Below are positions 10,862 through 21,250 of a DNA stretch of 64,000 bases, one piece after another; the first letter of the stretch is position 1; each line of letters begins with the position of its first letter. Under the pieces are notes generated by a model. It made no database searches, was not told the origin of the DNA, and was given only the letters and a program-made list of their open reading frames with translations. The position numbers and the translations under genes are program-made. Origin of the DNA: Sphagnum magellanicum (Eukaryota > Streptophyta > Sphagnopsida > Sphagnales > Sphagnaceae); assembly GCA_021904315.1 (NCBI GenBank), contig CM038908.1, positions 10,250,501-10,314,500 of the forward strand. Direction: 5' to 3'.

Positions 10862-12534
10862 GAAGCTTGAAAGAACAATCTAAGCAGCTCCTGAGCTACG
10901 CAAAAGCACAGCCCTGGGAAGAAGACAAAGAATAACAGCTGAAGAAAGACGGAAACACTGTCAAGAGACTGGATGCAAACAAAGTAGAGTAGCTCAGTCA
11001 GTGCACACGATGATCTTCCTTCTATTCCGCACCGTGGGGATCCTTACCTCGTGATCCATGATGATGAGCGTCGTAAAGCAGCAGCAGCAGCAGCAGCCAT
11101 AGCTCGGAAAAATCTGGAGGAGCTACTACTACCTCAGTGATCGTCTTCCATAATCTTCGTTGCTGGATTAAGAAAAGCTTCCCGAGACGAATTCCTTTAA
11201 CTCCTTCCTCCGCACAGCAGCATCCCTGTGTCCACTTACAACTTTCTTTCTCATGATTGATGATCCCTCTTCTTGCCTTCCTTCCTGCCCCCTCCCTTGC
11301 ATCAAGAAAGTGTCACCTCCAGCAGCAGCAGCTTCTTCTTCTTCATCATCATCTCCGATTCCGTTTCCGCGATCTCCTCTCTCTTCTTCTACCGATTCAC
11401 TACTGTCAATCTGTGTACATATATTTCAGTACACATCTTTCTCTCCGATTTCGTCTCCTCCCTCCTCTCTTCCGAAATCCCGCAACACCGGATGAGTCAG
11501 TCAGTCTCAAGACCGAACTCACTCTTCTTACAAACAACAAACGACAACAACAACAAGAGACTGGAACACAAGAAGAGAGCTACCAATTTCCTACTACTAC
11601 TACTACTACTACTTCCTTCTCCCTTCCGCGCGCAACTTAGCTACTTCCGTTACGCAAAGCAGTTGCTCCCAGCTCCCGTTTCTTCAAGAATCAGTCTCCC
11701 CACACACCCCCCCCCTTCTCTTTCTCCTCTCTCTCTCTCTTCTCCCCTCCCTTCCCCCCCTCCTCCTCTTTCGCACCCCACTCACTCCCCACCCTCCCCG
11801 GCGGGCCCCGCCCTCCGAACTGGGAGTAAGGCATGACCACAGCACTCCTCCAGCTCATCGGCGCTTCGCAACACTCTCTCACTCAAGTCCCTCCCCCACC
11901 CTCCGGTCCCTTCACAGCTTACAAACTGCACTCCGCTGCTGCACTTCTTGCGCTCCACAAACCTCTCTCTTCCTCTCTCTCTCTCTCTTTCTATGTCTCG
12001 TACAGATCTGTTTTCTCTCGTATCTCTCTTTGTCTCTCTGTTTGTTTTGGCAGCAACCAACTCAACAAACTCAAACCAAGTCCCACCACCAGAGCAGCAA
12101 AACAAAAAAAAAAAAAAAAAAACCACAAAAAAGAAACCACACCACATCCAACAATTTCTTGCAACCGATTACCAAATCAGCAGGAGGAGGAGGAGGAGGA
12201 GGAGGAGGAAGAAGAAGAAGAAGAAGAAGCTGTTTTTAAAAATTGTGTGTGTGTGTGTTTTTGAGCTTGGAATTATTATTGTGGCTGCTGTTGTTGCTGC
12301 TGCTGCTGCTGTTGATGCTGGGCAACAACAACAGCACTTTCTCTGCCATTAACCAGTTCTACAACTACCAAAACAGTTACTCCTCTCCCACCATCGCAAT
12401 GATCCTCTCTCTCTCTCTCTCTCCATGTGAACGCGCACCACAACCATGGCAACACCAAAAGGCAACAGAAAACACACCAACTTGGGAACTGCACTGTGGT
12501 AGCAACAGGGGAACGTTGACGCTTCTCTTCAACT

Positions 12535-13490
12535 ACGACCGTCAGATTCTTGCAGGTTCGCATTTTCGCCCGTCAGATTGGATCGATCCAAATGGTCTAT
12601 GTCCGGTCACAGGAGGGATCCTGCTCTTTGCATCGTCTGTCTGTCACCGTTAGATTCTTGCACGGTTGCATTTCTTGCCCGTCAGATATTTGATCCCATT
12701 CGTGGATGTCCGGCCACAGTACGGATGAATGTACCTAAACGCTTGGAAAACGAGACAGGAGATTCTTGCAGGTTGCATTCTCCGTGGTGGTCCGATTCGA
12801 TCCAAATCGTGGATGTCCGGTCACAGGATGGATGAATGTACCTCGTCGCTGGAAAAAGGAGAGACAAGAGACAGGAGATGCTTGTAGGTTGCGTTCTCTA
12901 CCGTTAGATATGATCCAAATTGTGTATGTGCGGTCACAGGATGAATGAATGTCATCACTGGGGAAAGAGACACACACATACAGGGAACTCTCATTGCATC
13001 TATGACCGTTTAGATTCTGGCTGGTTGGATTGGATCCAAATCGTGGATGTAAGGTCAAAGGACGGATGAATGGAATCGCTGGAAAAAGAGAGAAAGACAG
13101 AGACACACAGAGAACTCTCATGCATCTGTGGCCGTTAGATTCATACAGGTTCCATTCTCGATGGTTGGATTCAATCCAAATCATCTATATCCGGTCACAG
13201 GAGGGATGCATATAAAATCGCTGGAAAAAGAGACCACAGAGGACCCAGAACTCTCATGTATCTATGACCATTAGATTCCCATTCTTTGTGGTTGGATTCA
13301 ATCCAAATCATGGATGTCCGGTCACAGGAGGGATGAATGTAATCACTGGAAAGAGAAAGAGACAGAGACGCGCACACACACACACACACACAGCAATCTC
13401 ATGCATCCACCACCGTTGGATACATGTATCACTGCATTGTGGTCGTTGGATTCAACCCAAATGGTGTGTGTGTCTGGACATTTCTTTAAC
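12535..13490. repeat. Tandem array of 8 diverged 100-155 bp units
   Basis: Eight units share a core of the form GATCCAAATCGTGGATG then TCCGGTCACAGGAGGGATG. Cores start near 12587, 12687, 12797, 12911, 13031, 13172, 13300 and 13455, so spacing grows from about 100 to 155 bp. Each core is preceded by a CCGTTAGATTC- or GGTTGGATTC-like piece and followed by a GA/CA-rich spacer of variable length (CA run at 13374-13392). The array sits upstream of the zinc-finger gene. I see no protein function in it. Confidence 0.85.
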
Positions 13491-13499
13491 CATGGAAGG

Positions 13500-14328
13500 A
13501 AGGATGAGGACCCTAAGGTACACAACAAGGGTCACTGGTCGTCTAGGGCCCAAAGACTTGGGCCCAGTACACTACTTTGCCCTTGGGCCATCAAAAAAAG
13601 TGGTAGGTAGGGCCTGCAGACAGGGGCACTACAAGAATAAGGTGCCCACTCAAGGTGGCACCGTTACACTACTTTTGCCCTTGGGTCACAAAAACATGTG
13701 GTAGGTAAGGCCCAGGCCATTACTAGAGTAGCCTGCCTGCCAAATTCTGGTAAGGCCCTTGTGCAAGGGCCTTACCATGCATAATGACTGTTTCCAACAG
13801 TCAAGATCCTTTCACTGCGAAAAACTGACAGGACCTTAAGAAATGTGTAAGAGCCCACCCAGAAACATAAGATGACCCTCTACTGTTAGGAGGCAAGGTG
13901 CCCTCCCAATACAGTGGGAGATGTTTAGGGCTCTTTAGGCCATTAGTGTAAAGTGAGGCTTATAATTGGGGTTATTATTGGCCACTGAGCCAGCAAATTT
14001 TTTTGAGCTTTTGAATTTATTTTTATTTTTGAGTTTGAGCCATTTGTTGAGCCTTTGTTGACAAAGCTTCAGAGGTGAATTCCACTGTTGGGTTGGTACC
14101 CATTTTGGCGGGTACGAATCAGCAATATCCAATTAGTAAGAATCGAACTGGGATTGGGTCAGATTTTCAGAACCCTAAACACTAAAACCCAGTTCCAGGC
14201 CTTTTTGAAAGCTTTTAGAAATCCTTCACTTCTGGTAGGCTATTCTGATAACTTAAAGAAAAAGAAAGGAAAAGGATGTGTGATTTGGGCGTGTTTCTCC
14301 AGTGTCTTTGATCAATTGTGGACCTGTT
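13500..14328. repeat. Dispersed repeat fragment (first copy) and flanking DNA
   Basis: The stretch at about 13545-13740 has internally repeated pieces (TTGCCCTTGGG twice, GTGGTAGGTA twice). Its GGGGCACTACAAGAATAAGG piece near 13622-13641 matches GGGCACTACAGAAATAAGG near 34940-34958. It is therefore a copy of a dispersed repeat, unclassified. The remainder to 14328 shows no gene. Confidence 0.5.
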
Positions 14329-14359
14329 TTCTTTCTTTCTTTCTTTCTTTCTTTCTTTT
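14329..14359. repeat. (CTTT)n microsatellite
   Basis: A run of about seven CTTT units in AT-rich sequence. Nothing coding is associated with it. Confidence 0.9.
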
Positions 14360-16925
14360 GGCCAAACAATTTAACACAAGTTGTTGTTGCTATGCTGAGT
14401 TTTGCCATTTTTCCAAATAAAGACCTCGACTTATAAAGAGGTTTGGCTGCAAAAGTGGGTCTAAACTAACCTGGCTTGGCTTGTTGGTTGCTTCTTGTGA
14501 GTTTAGTCAGAAAGGGTTGGACTCATTGATTGTATGAATGAAGATAAATTGTTCTTGCAAAAGAAAAGTCACATACTTGCGAAGGTTTATAATTGATTTC
14601 CAATTTTCCTTGGTCAATATGGACCTAAAAACAAAACAAATAAAGGAGAGGGGTCCAAAGGTAAGTTCTCAGTCGGGAGAATCTTGTCCCTTGAGTAGTG
14701 GTGGCCCCAAAATGGAATGTGGTTTGCGTCCTTACAAAGGAAAGTGAGCAAAATCCAAAGCAACCCAAATCTTTTTACTGTAGTGCTTCAAGACATGAGT
14801 GAATTGCCCAAAAGCAACCCAACTCTTTTTAGTGCTTCAAGACATGAGAGAAATAGGGGTTGACAATTTGTCTATCAAGACCTTTGCATGTGACCGGATA
14901 CCATCTTATGCACAAAACCCTTGGAATAATATCATCGAAGGAGCTTGCACCACATACCTTCCCAAAAATATAATCCAAGGATGTATCAAGTACTCCCCAA
15001 AAAAATTCAGTATTTTTTTTTTCCTGAAAGAAAATAAAGAATCTGATGAAATATTTGAGAATATATCATTTGTCAAATTGAAATCCTCATAATTAATTAA
15101 CTATTTGACAAACATGTGTCAAAGCGGCCAACGTATTTGTAAATTTATTTTTACATAGGCAATTCCAAAACAACTTCTACAATTATTATTATGTAGTTGT
15201 TTAGTTGTTGGCCCATTTAAGTACAAATGTGAAGGTAGGATGAATGCTTTACAATCCTGCCATATTACTGGCTCTTCAGCTCTCATATGATTTTTGAAAT
15301 ATTTAGCTAAAAGGACAGGAACTCATGTGAATTCAGAGAAATGTGACTGATAACAAGGTTGAAATGAAGTCCTTCAAATATGTAGTGCAAAATATAACTT
15401 GTGAGTTGGACCCACCTGTGTTTTGTCATGTAGAATCAAGACTACATTGCAATCAAGTGACTTAAACAGGGCCACAAAATCATACCTCCAGGACAACGCA
15501 TTATGATGGTGCTTACCATTCCAAGGGCCTACACTTTTCAAAACAAATTCTAGGCCTGCTGCACTCTAACAAGGCTACTAGAGGGAAGCATATTTGCACT
15601 TGAAGTCAAGGTACCTACAAACTCCAATTTCCCATTTTAGTCACCATGAACACATTTTTATTTGGTGCAAACAGCCATGGCCCTCTACAACTCACCTCTT
15701 ACATGGTGCATCCTTGACACCCTCCTTCCCCCCCCCCCCCTTCCTTTTTTTTTCAATTTGATATGTAGCATGGGTGGCGATCATCCCACATAAGACTTAT
15801 CTTTAATGGTGGCTTGTTTGAAAAAACTGTGAAAACAAAAGAAAACTAGCAGAAAAATTGCCTTATATACTCAAAAGGCTGTTTGAGGGAACTGGAAGGG
15901 GAGGAAATGGGTCAACCTCAGTTTTGTTCAGATTTGTGGTTCCACAAATTCCTAAACGTCTAGTTTAGGTCTCTAATGAAAATAACTCCAAACCTGGGCC
16001 TCATCAGAAACCATGTCCAATTCCATCTGTATTACACACAATACGAGATCAGAAATTATGTATGTAGTCTAGGACATTAATCTTTTATTGGATTTTTGTT
16101 CTTCAGTCTAGGACATCTTTCCATTAAGCCTCTAAGATCACAGATTCTGCCCCAATAGTACCTTCCCATTATGTTTGTTATAGCTAGCTATGCTAAATCA
16201 CCTCACATCTCCAATGGCCAAGCATTGACCAAATGCAAAGTTGTAAGAGCAATGACTCAAATTATGTATCACCATAAGACGAGATATTCATTTTGTCATG
16301 GAAACATGTGTTCTTTTAAAATTCACTAAAAAGTTCCCTACATGTGAACTGTTTCCTGGGACAAATGGGCCCAAGTTTCTCAAACAAAAAAAACTTTTTC
16401 GACCCACATAACACAAAACGAACTGGGGTGCTAAAACAAAAAGCATAGTTCCTGAGAACAAAGGGGACCCAAGTCCCCTGGGGATTGTAATTGTGATAAC
16501 AATAGCATAATGGAAAGAGAACCCTTAGTTTCATAATCTTATTACTTGACTTTAAAATAAATTGAAAATGAACATGAAATTGAAAGTGGGGCTTGAGTGA
16601 GCCAGCACCCACAAGTGCACCATCCAAAAAATCCCGTTCTGGGATTTCATGGATGGGATGAAACTGTCCCCCAGCAGTCAGTTTACTTGGTACATAGTTT
16701 TCTTTTTTTCGTGGGCATTCTTTTTTCACATGCTTTTTTTTTTCCCTCACTCTCATTTTTTTCATGGGCCTTTTTTTTCTCTCGCTTTTTTTTTTGTCCC
16801 ACCATCCTTGAACCCAAATTTTTTTCTGGGAACTCCTACCTACTCCTCCAACCTACCTACCTCCCTTCCACCACCCAACCCATCTACCTCCCCCTACCTA
16901 CCCCACTAGCCATTTGCACTCCCCT
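14360..16925. other. Intergenic DNA without recognisable genes
   Basis: AT-rich sequence with scattered homopolymer runs (C run near 15730, T runs near 16733 and 16783). A minus-strand frame of 149 codons at 16316-16765 has a lysine-rich start mirroring T-rich plus-strand sequence and shows no domain. The motif GAGCCAGCACCCACAAGTGC at 16599-16618 resembles sequences near 27275-27302 and 35011-35036, so it is likely part of a dispersed repeat. Confidence 0.4.
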
Positions 16926-16927
16926 CC

Positions 16928-17025
16928 ATCACCTAAACCACAAAGAGCTTCTGGAGCTTGTGGAAAGCTTCTAGAGCTTGCGGAACTTGGGGAGCTTGGA
17001 GAGCTTGTGGAGCTTGGGATGCAAA
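16928..17025 (+). repeat. Short-period repeat of GAGCTTGTGG-like units
   Basis: About nine imperfect 9-12 bp units of the form GAGCTTCTGG, GAGCTTGTGG or GAACTTGGG occur head to tail. They directly precede the palindromic array. No coding role is apparent. Confidence 0.75.
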
Positions 17026-17089
17026 ACATCAAGTGGAGCCCTCACCTTGAAGGTAAATGTTTTTTTTCTTGTTTTTTTTTTCTTGCTTC

Positions 17090-18036
17090 CAAAACTAGGA
17101 TGATGAATTGCAACTCATCATCTTGGGTTTTTTCATTCTAGTTACATCTGAAATTAGGACGACGAGCTACACTCATCGTCCTAGTTCATTTTTTAAATCA
17201 CAAGCTAGAAGACCTGGTCATCGTCTTGGTCTTTTTTTTTTGTTGCACGCTTTAAAACCATGACGACGAACATCGCGTTCATCATCATGGTTTTTTGTTT
17301 GTGGGCTTGTAAAACCAGGACAATGATCGTAGCTTGTCATCTTGGTTTTTTATGTGTTGCACGCTCTGAAACTAGGATGATGAATTATGCTCGTCATCCT
17401 AGTTTTATTTGTGTGTTACAAGCTCTAAAACTAGGATGACGAGCGTCCTAGTTTTTTTGTGCGTTGCAAGCTTTGAAACCACCACAACAAATGTTGCATT
17501 CATCATCGTGGTCTTTTTTTTGGTGCAACTTGTAAGACCAAGATGACGAACACAGCTTGTCATCGTGGTTTTTTTTTTGTGTTATAAACTTTGAAACCAA
17601 GATGACGAACGCAATTCGTCATCTTGGTTTTTTTGTGTGTTGGATGTTTGAAACCATGATGACAAACACTACAGTCATCATTGTCGTTTCTTTGTGTTTT
17701 GCAAGTTCTGAAACCACAACGATGAACGTTGCATTCGATGTCATGGTTTTTTTTTCTTCATGTTACTTATAAGACTAGGACAACAAGTTCTACTCATCGT
17801 CTTGGTTTTACTTATGTGTTGCAAGCTTTGAAACTAAGACAATAAGCATCCTAGTTTTTTGTGTGTTGCACACTTTGAAACCAACAATGTTCGTTGTCAT
17901 GGTTTTTTTTCTTTTTGCAGCTTGGATAACTAGGACAACGAGCCACACTCATCATCCTGGTTTTCTTTTGGTGTTATAAGTTTCGAAACCCAAATGATGA
18001 GCACCACATCACACTCATCATCTTGGTGGTTTTTTT
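17090..18036. repeat. Array of about 17 imperfect palindromes with a 45-65 bp period
   Basis: Each unit reads roughly: TTTGAAACCAAGATGACGA, short loop, TCGTCATCTTGGTTT, T run, then GTGTGTTGCAAGC. The best unit, 17594-17630, has two 16-base arms that are perfect complements around a 5-base loop. Bases next to the conserved AAACC differ between units and are often mirrored in the other arm: CCAAG with CTTGG, CCATG with CATGG, CTAGG with CCTAG. Units near 17209, 17430, 17840 and 17880 have shortened arms. The array could form a row of hairpins in single-stranded DNA or RNA. I recognise no named satellite. Confidence 0.9.
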
Positions 18037-18157
18037 TCTAATGATGTTTACAAGGAAAAACATGACAAATATTTTGCAACTCCTTTGGGTTTTGTTTTGT
18101 TTTCTAGTGTTGGTAATAAAGTTTAAAAGCATTTAGTTAATGTGCTCATTTTGTTAA

Positions 18158-18496
18158 ATGCACATTCAAATGAAATCGAGGAATTGTGCAAGTGGCATTA
18201 GAAATGTTATGGAAGAAGGAGGTGTAGAGGTTGGGGTGATTAGACAACAAGTAGAAGATGCGGTTGCATTGGCTCCAAATGGGAATATTGAAGAGGGAAT
18301 CCAAGCTAATGTTGAAGTTGGGGAAACCTCTACTATTGTAGATGTTTGTAAAATTGAAGTTGAGTTACAAAGGATTATTGACATGATAGAAGACAAAGAA
18401 ATTTTTGTTCCTGGGCAAAAAAATGCAAATGGAAATGTTGATCCTCATGTTCAAATTGATGAAGGTGAAATATTATACCTTACTTATTATAATTAA
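18158..18496 (+). other. Open frame of 112 codons, unrecognised
   Basis: This plus-strand frame follows the palindromic array. It has balanced, protein-like composition, with Glu/Val/Asn-rich stretches and few low-complexity runs, unlike the surrounding AT-rich DNA. I recognise no domain. Another open stretch at 18908-19449 follows in the same strand, so both may be remnants of one transposon-encoded or host gene. No splice structure could be established. Confidence 0.3.
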
Positions 18497-18907
18497 TTGC
18501 CCCACCCATCCTCTCTAGTTGAAAATATGGATGGGGTTTTTTTTTGTCAAATTTGTGATTGCAGTACCTTCCTTAATTGTGGTCCTTAAAAAACCTTTGC
18601 ATGCCCCACCTTCCTTCTCCATGGAGAAGGTGGGTGGGGCATTTTACTTTTTGTTTAAATTTGTAGGCAATACTTTTAAGCTTTGTAAAAAATATTGTTA
18701 TTTTTAAAGTTTGCTTCTTTTTGTGCAAATTTCAACTCTAGAATTTAGTAATACCTTCATCTTGTGTTTTTGTTATTTTATCTTTATGTGTAATACCCTC
18801 ATCATGTGTGATAATCTTCTATCTATTTATGTAATACCTTCATCTTGTAGGGCATAACTTTCATCCAGAAGATTAATTTTCACATTTGGTTTTATGTTTT
18901 TGTTTTT

Positions 18908-19449
18908 TTGGTTTCAGATGTGGTTACCCCTCTCCCGATTGCCATAAAGGGTATGCATAAACAAAGGATGGACCCAAATTTACTTACAGCATTAATGGGT
19001 GTGATGCATCCTATACATCCAAATACAACTTGTTATAGCATTTATGGGCACATCACAATGTTAGCATGGAACCAAGCAAGCTCGGATGCCCATCTACTCG
19101 AAAGTAGGGCTTAAAGGTTCAAGATCACATGACAATGAATGCACATGTGTTAAACAACCCTTTGGCCCAGTTTTGGCATAATGAACAAAAGGTTATTGTT
19201 AAGGCTAAAAGGCACACATTCTTGGAGTGGGATAGGCTCCAGGTTGATTTGCAATACACACCTGAGGTGCCTAAGCCCGCACTAGTGAGGCTAACTTCTA
19301 GCCACATTCTTCGACTTCTTGGCATGAGTACATTGGGTGTGGGGGCCATGCTTCTCAATGTGCAAGCCATGCTAGAGCGCGATGAAGACCTTGCACTTGT
19401 GATTAGAGTAACTCAAGCTGAGTTTGCAAAAACACTCAAAGGTGCTTAG
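18908..19449 (+). pseudogene. Broken coding-like remnant, unknown family
   Basis: Two plus-strand frames, 18908-19114 and 19129-19449, adjoin and are separated by a stop and frame change. Together they read as about 170 residues of ordinary composition, including segments such as PHPNTTCYSIYGH-like and LRLLGMSTLGVGAM. No known domain is recognised. Further broken coding-like sequence continues to about 19860. Most likely a decayed transposon ORF. Confidence 0.3.
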
Positions 19450-20164
19450 ATAAAACACAACTTGAAGTTTACATCAAATAAAACAATGTGGCATAAAGAT
19501 ATTGGCCTCCCTACGCAATACCATGATTTAGAAATGATTCATGGTTGGTAAGTTTCCAACCATGCCATATTGAATTTTATTTGAAATCCAAGTTTTAAAG
19601 TTCATATGCAATATTTATTATATTTTGTTGTGTGTTTTAGGGTTGGAAACACCACCAAGGATGTGTTTGCGGCTAATGTTGTGGATGCAACATTAGCTAA
19701 TCGCAGGGTTTTTATGTGACAATGCGCCCATGATGCAAAGGTTTCATCAATGTAGTACAAGAGGGCCAATGGGATCCCATCCCCCTCCGATAGTGATATA
19801 GATAGCCCATATCTTATCCTAGTTATGATTAAGGTGTTGTTTTGGTCTTCAAGATTTGAGGTAACAATTTTTTTTTAACAACCACATGTTTACTAATATG
19901 ACATATTCCCCATTTTAGATAGGGTTGTTTTGGACTTGGGCATTTTTTTGCACATTTTTGTAACACATGTCACCCATGTTATTTTATTTAAAGCATTTTA
20001 TTTTCATTTTGCACGATCCTATGTAAATAATTAGAAATACATTCTCACGTATTCTTATATGTATGATTGATAAATTTATCAAAACAATGATTTTAGTCTT
20101 GCACTCAAACCAAAAAATCTTTCTTTACCCCCAAAAATTATAAATTCAAACCTAAAAAAAAAAA

Positions 20165-21250
20165 AAAACAATACCCTCATGAAGGTTATGTAAACACCAT
20201 TGATTATATTATTTTGGTCTAGGCTATTGGAGGGGTATTGCTTATGTCCAAAATTATTCTAGGCACATGCAATACCCCTATTAAGATATATTATAAAACT
20301 TTGGGCTCCATAACATATTTAAAGAGTCCCAAAGGGGTATTGCATAGCCCCAACAAACCTTAAAAGGAATGCAGTACCTTCATAAGGATATTTTATAAAT
20401 AATATGAATTAAATTATTTTAGTCTAGGTTACTATAAAGGTATTGCTTATGCCCATAATTACACAATGGGTATGCAATACCTTTTTTAGGGTATATTAAA
20501 GATCTTTTGGGCTCTGTCACATATCAATTGTAACCTAGAATGGTATTGACTAAACCGAAAAGGAAAACAATACCCTGTTTGAAGTAATCTACAAATAGCA
20601 TGGGCTCAATTATTTTGGTTCGAACTATCAAAAGGGTATTGCTCATGCCCAAAAGTATTCAATTCACATGCACTACACCTCTTCGGGTATCCCATAAAAC
20701 CTTTGGGTTCCCTAATATATCTTTTGGAATTTGGAAGGGTATTACATAACCTTAACAAAACCTAGAAGGAAAGCAATACCCACATCATTTTGTAATAATA
20801 TTGTAAATCATGAAACAAAAGAAGTTTTTTTAAGATACTTATTCCATGCCCACTATATCATACCAAACATATTAATTCAAGTAAATGAGGGTATTGCAAT
20901 GTTCTTCACATTGATGGTAGAATGTCACTTGAACAAACTTATGTAGTTAAAATGCAAATACATGCATCATTTTAGGATATTTGCATTCACCATGAAACTT
21001 GGAAGGGTATTGCATAGCCCTACCAAAACCTAAAAGGAATGCATTACTTGCACCATATTGTGACAATATCCTAAACCATGATATAAATGAGGGTAATGTC
21101 AAGTTGGTCACATTGATGGTAAAAGGTAATGAAACTATCACTAAAATGAAGGTATTGTGATTACACTTCAAAACTTTGTTTAAGTTAACCTTATACCATC
21201 AATGTGGCAAATATTGCATTACCCTCATTTATATGTACCAACAATTTTGC
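20165..21250 (-). repeat. Left arm of a large inverted satellite pair (4-5 units)
   Basis: Repeated units of about 200-260 bp carry the mark GGGTATTGCATAGCCC followed by AACAAAACCTAGAAGG-like sequence, near 20335, 20540, 20737 and 21003. Read on the minus strand they match the array at 24480-26770. Non-repeat pieces match too: the segment around 20760-21200, reverse-complemented, runs colinear with 24490-24860, including TTTCATGGTGAATGCAAAT and CTACCATCAATGTGAAGAAC. The two arms therefore face each other. Confidence 0.85.

Larger units (their letters stand above)
10412..12240 (-). promoter_or_regulatory. Long, low-complexity 5' leader and promoter-proximal region of the zinc-finger gene
   Basis: The sequence 5' of the zinc-finger start is rich in CT/GA and triplet runs, for example GCAGCA repeats near 11082-11096, CTACTA repeats near 11590-11612, CT runs at 11720-11740 and 11970-11990, an A run near 12105-12121, and GGA/GAA runs at 12181-12230. 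Such runs are common in plant 5' UTRs and GAGA-type promoters. Many short open frames on both strands here encode only homopolymers and are not genes. The transcription start cannot be set from sequence alone. Confidence 0.5.

Noticed and set aside
11253..12653. Several 80-190 codon frames rich in Ser, Leu, Glu or Arg
   Set aside because: They translate microsatellites in the zinc-finger leader (CT, GGA, CTA runs) and lack any domain.
16316..16765. Minus-strand frame of 149 codons
   Set aside because: Lys-rich start reflects T-rich plus-strand runs; no homology recognised and no gene signals.
17090..18036. CRISPR-like array
   Set aside because: Repeats are diverged, palindromic along their whole length and without unique spacers; the setting is a plant genome.
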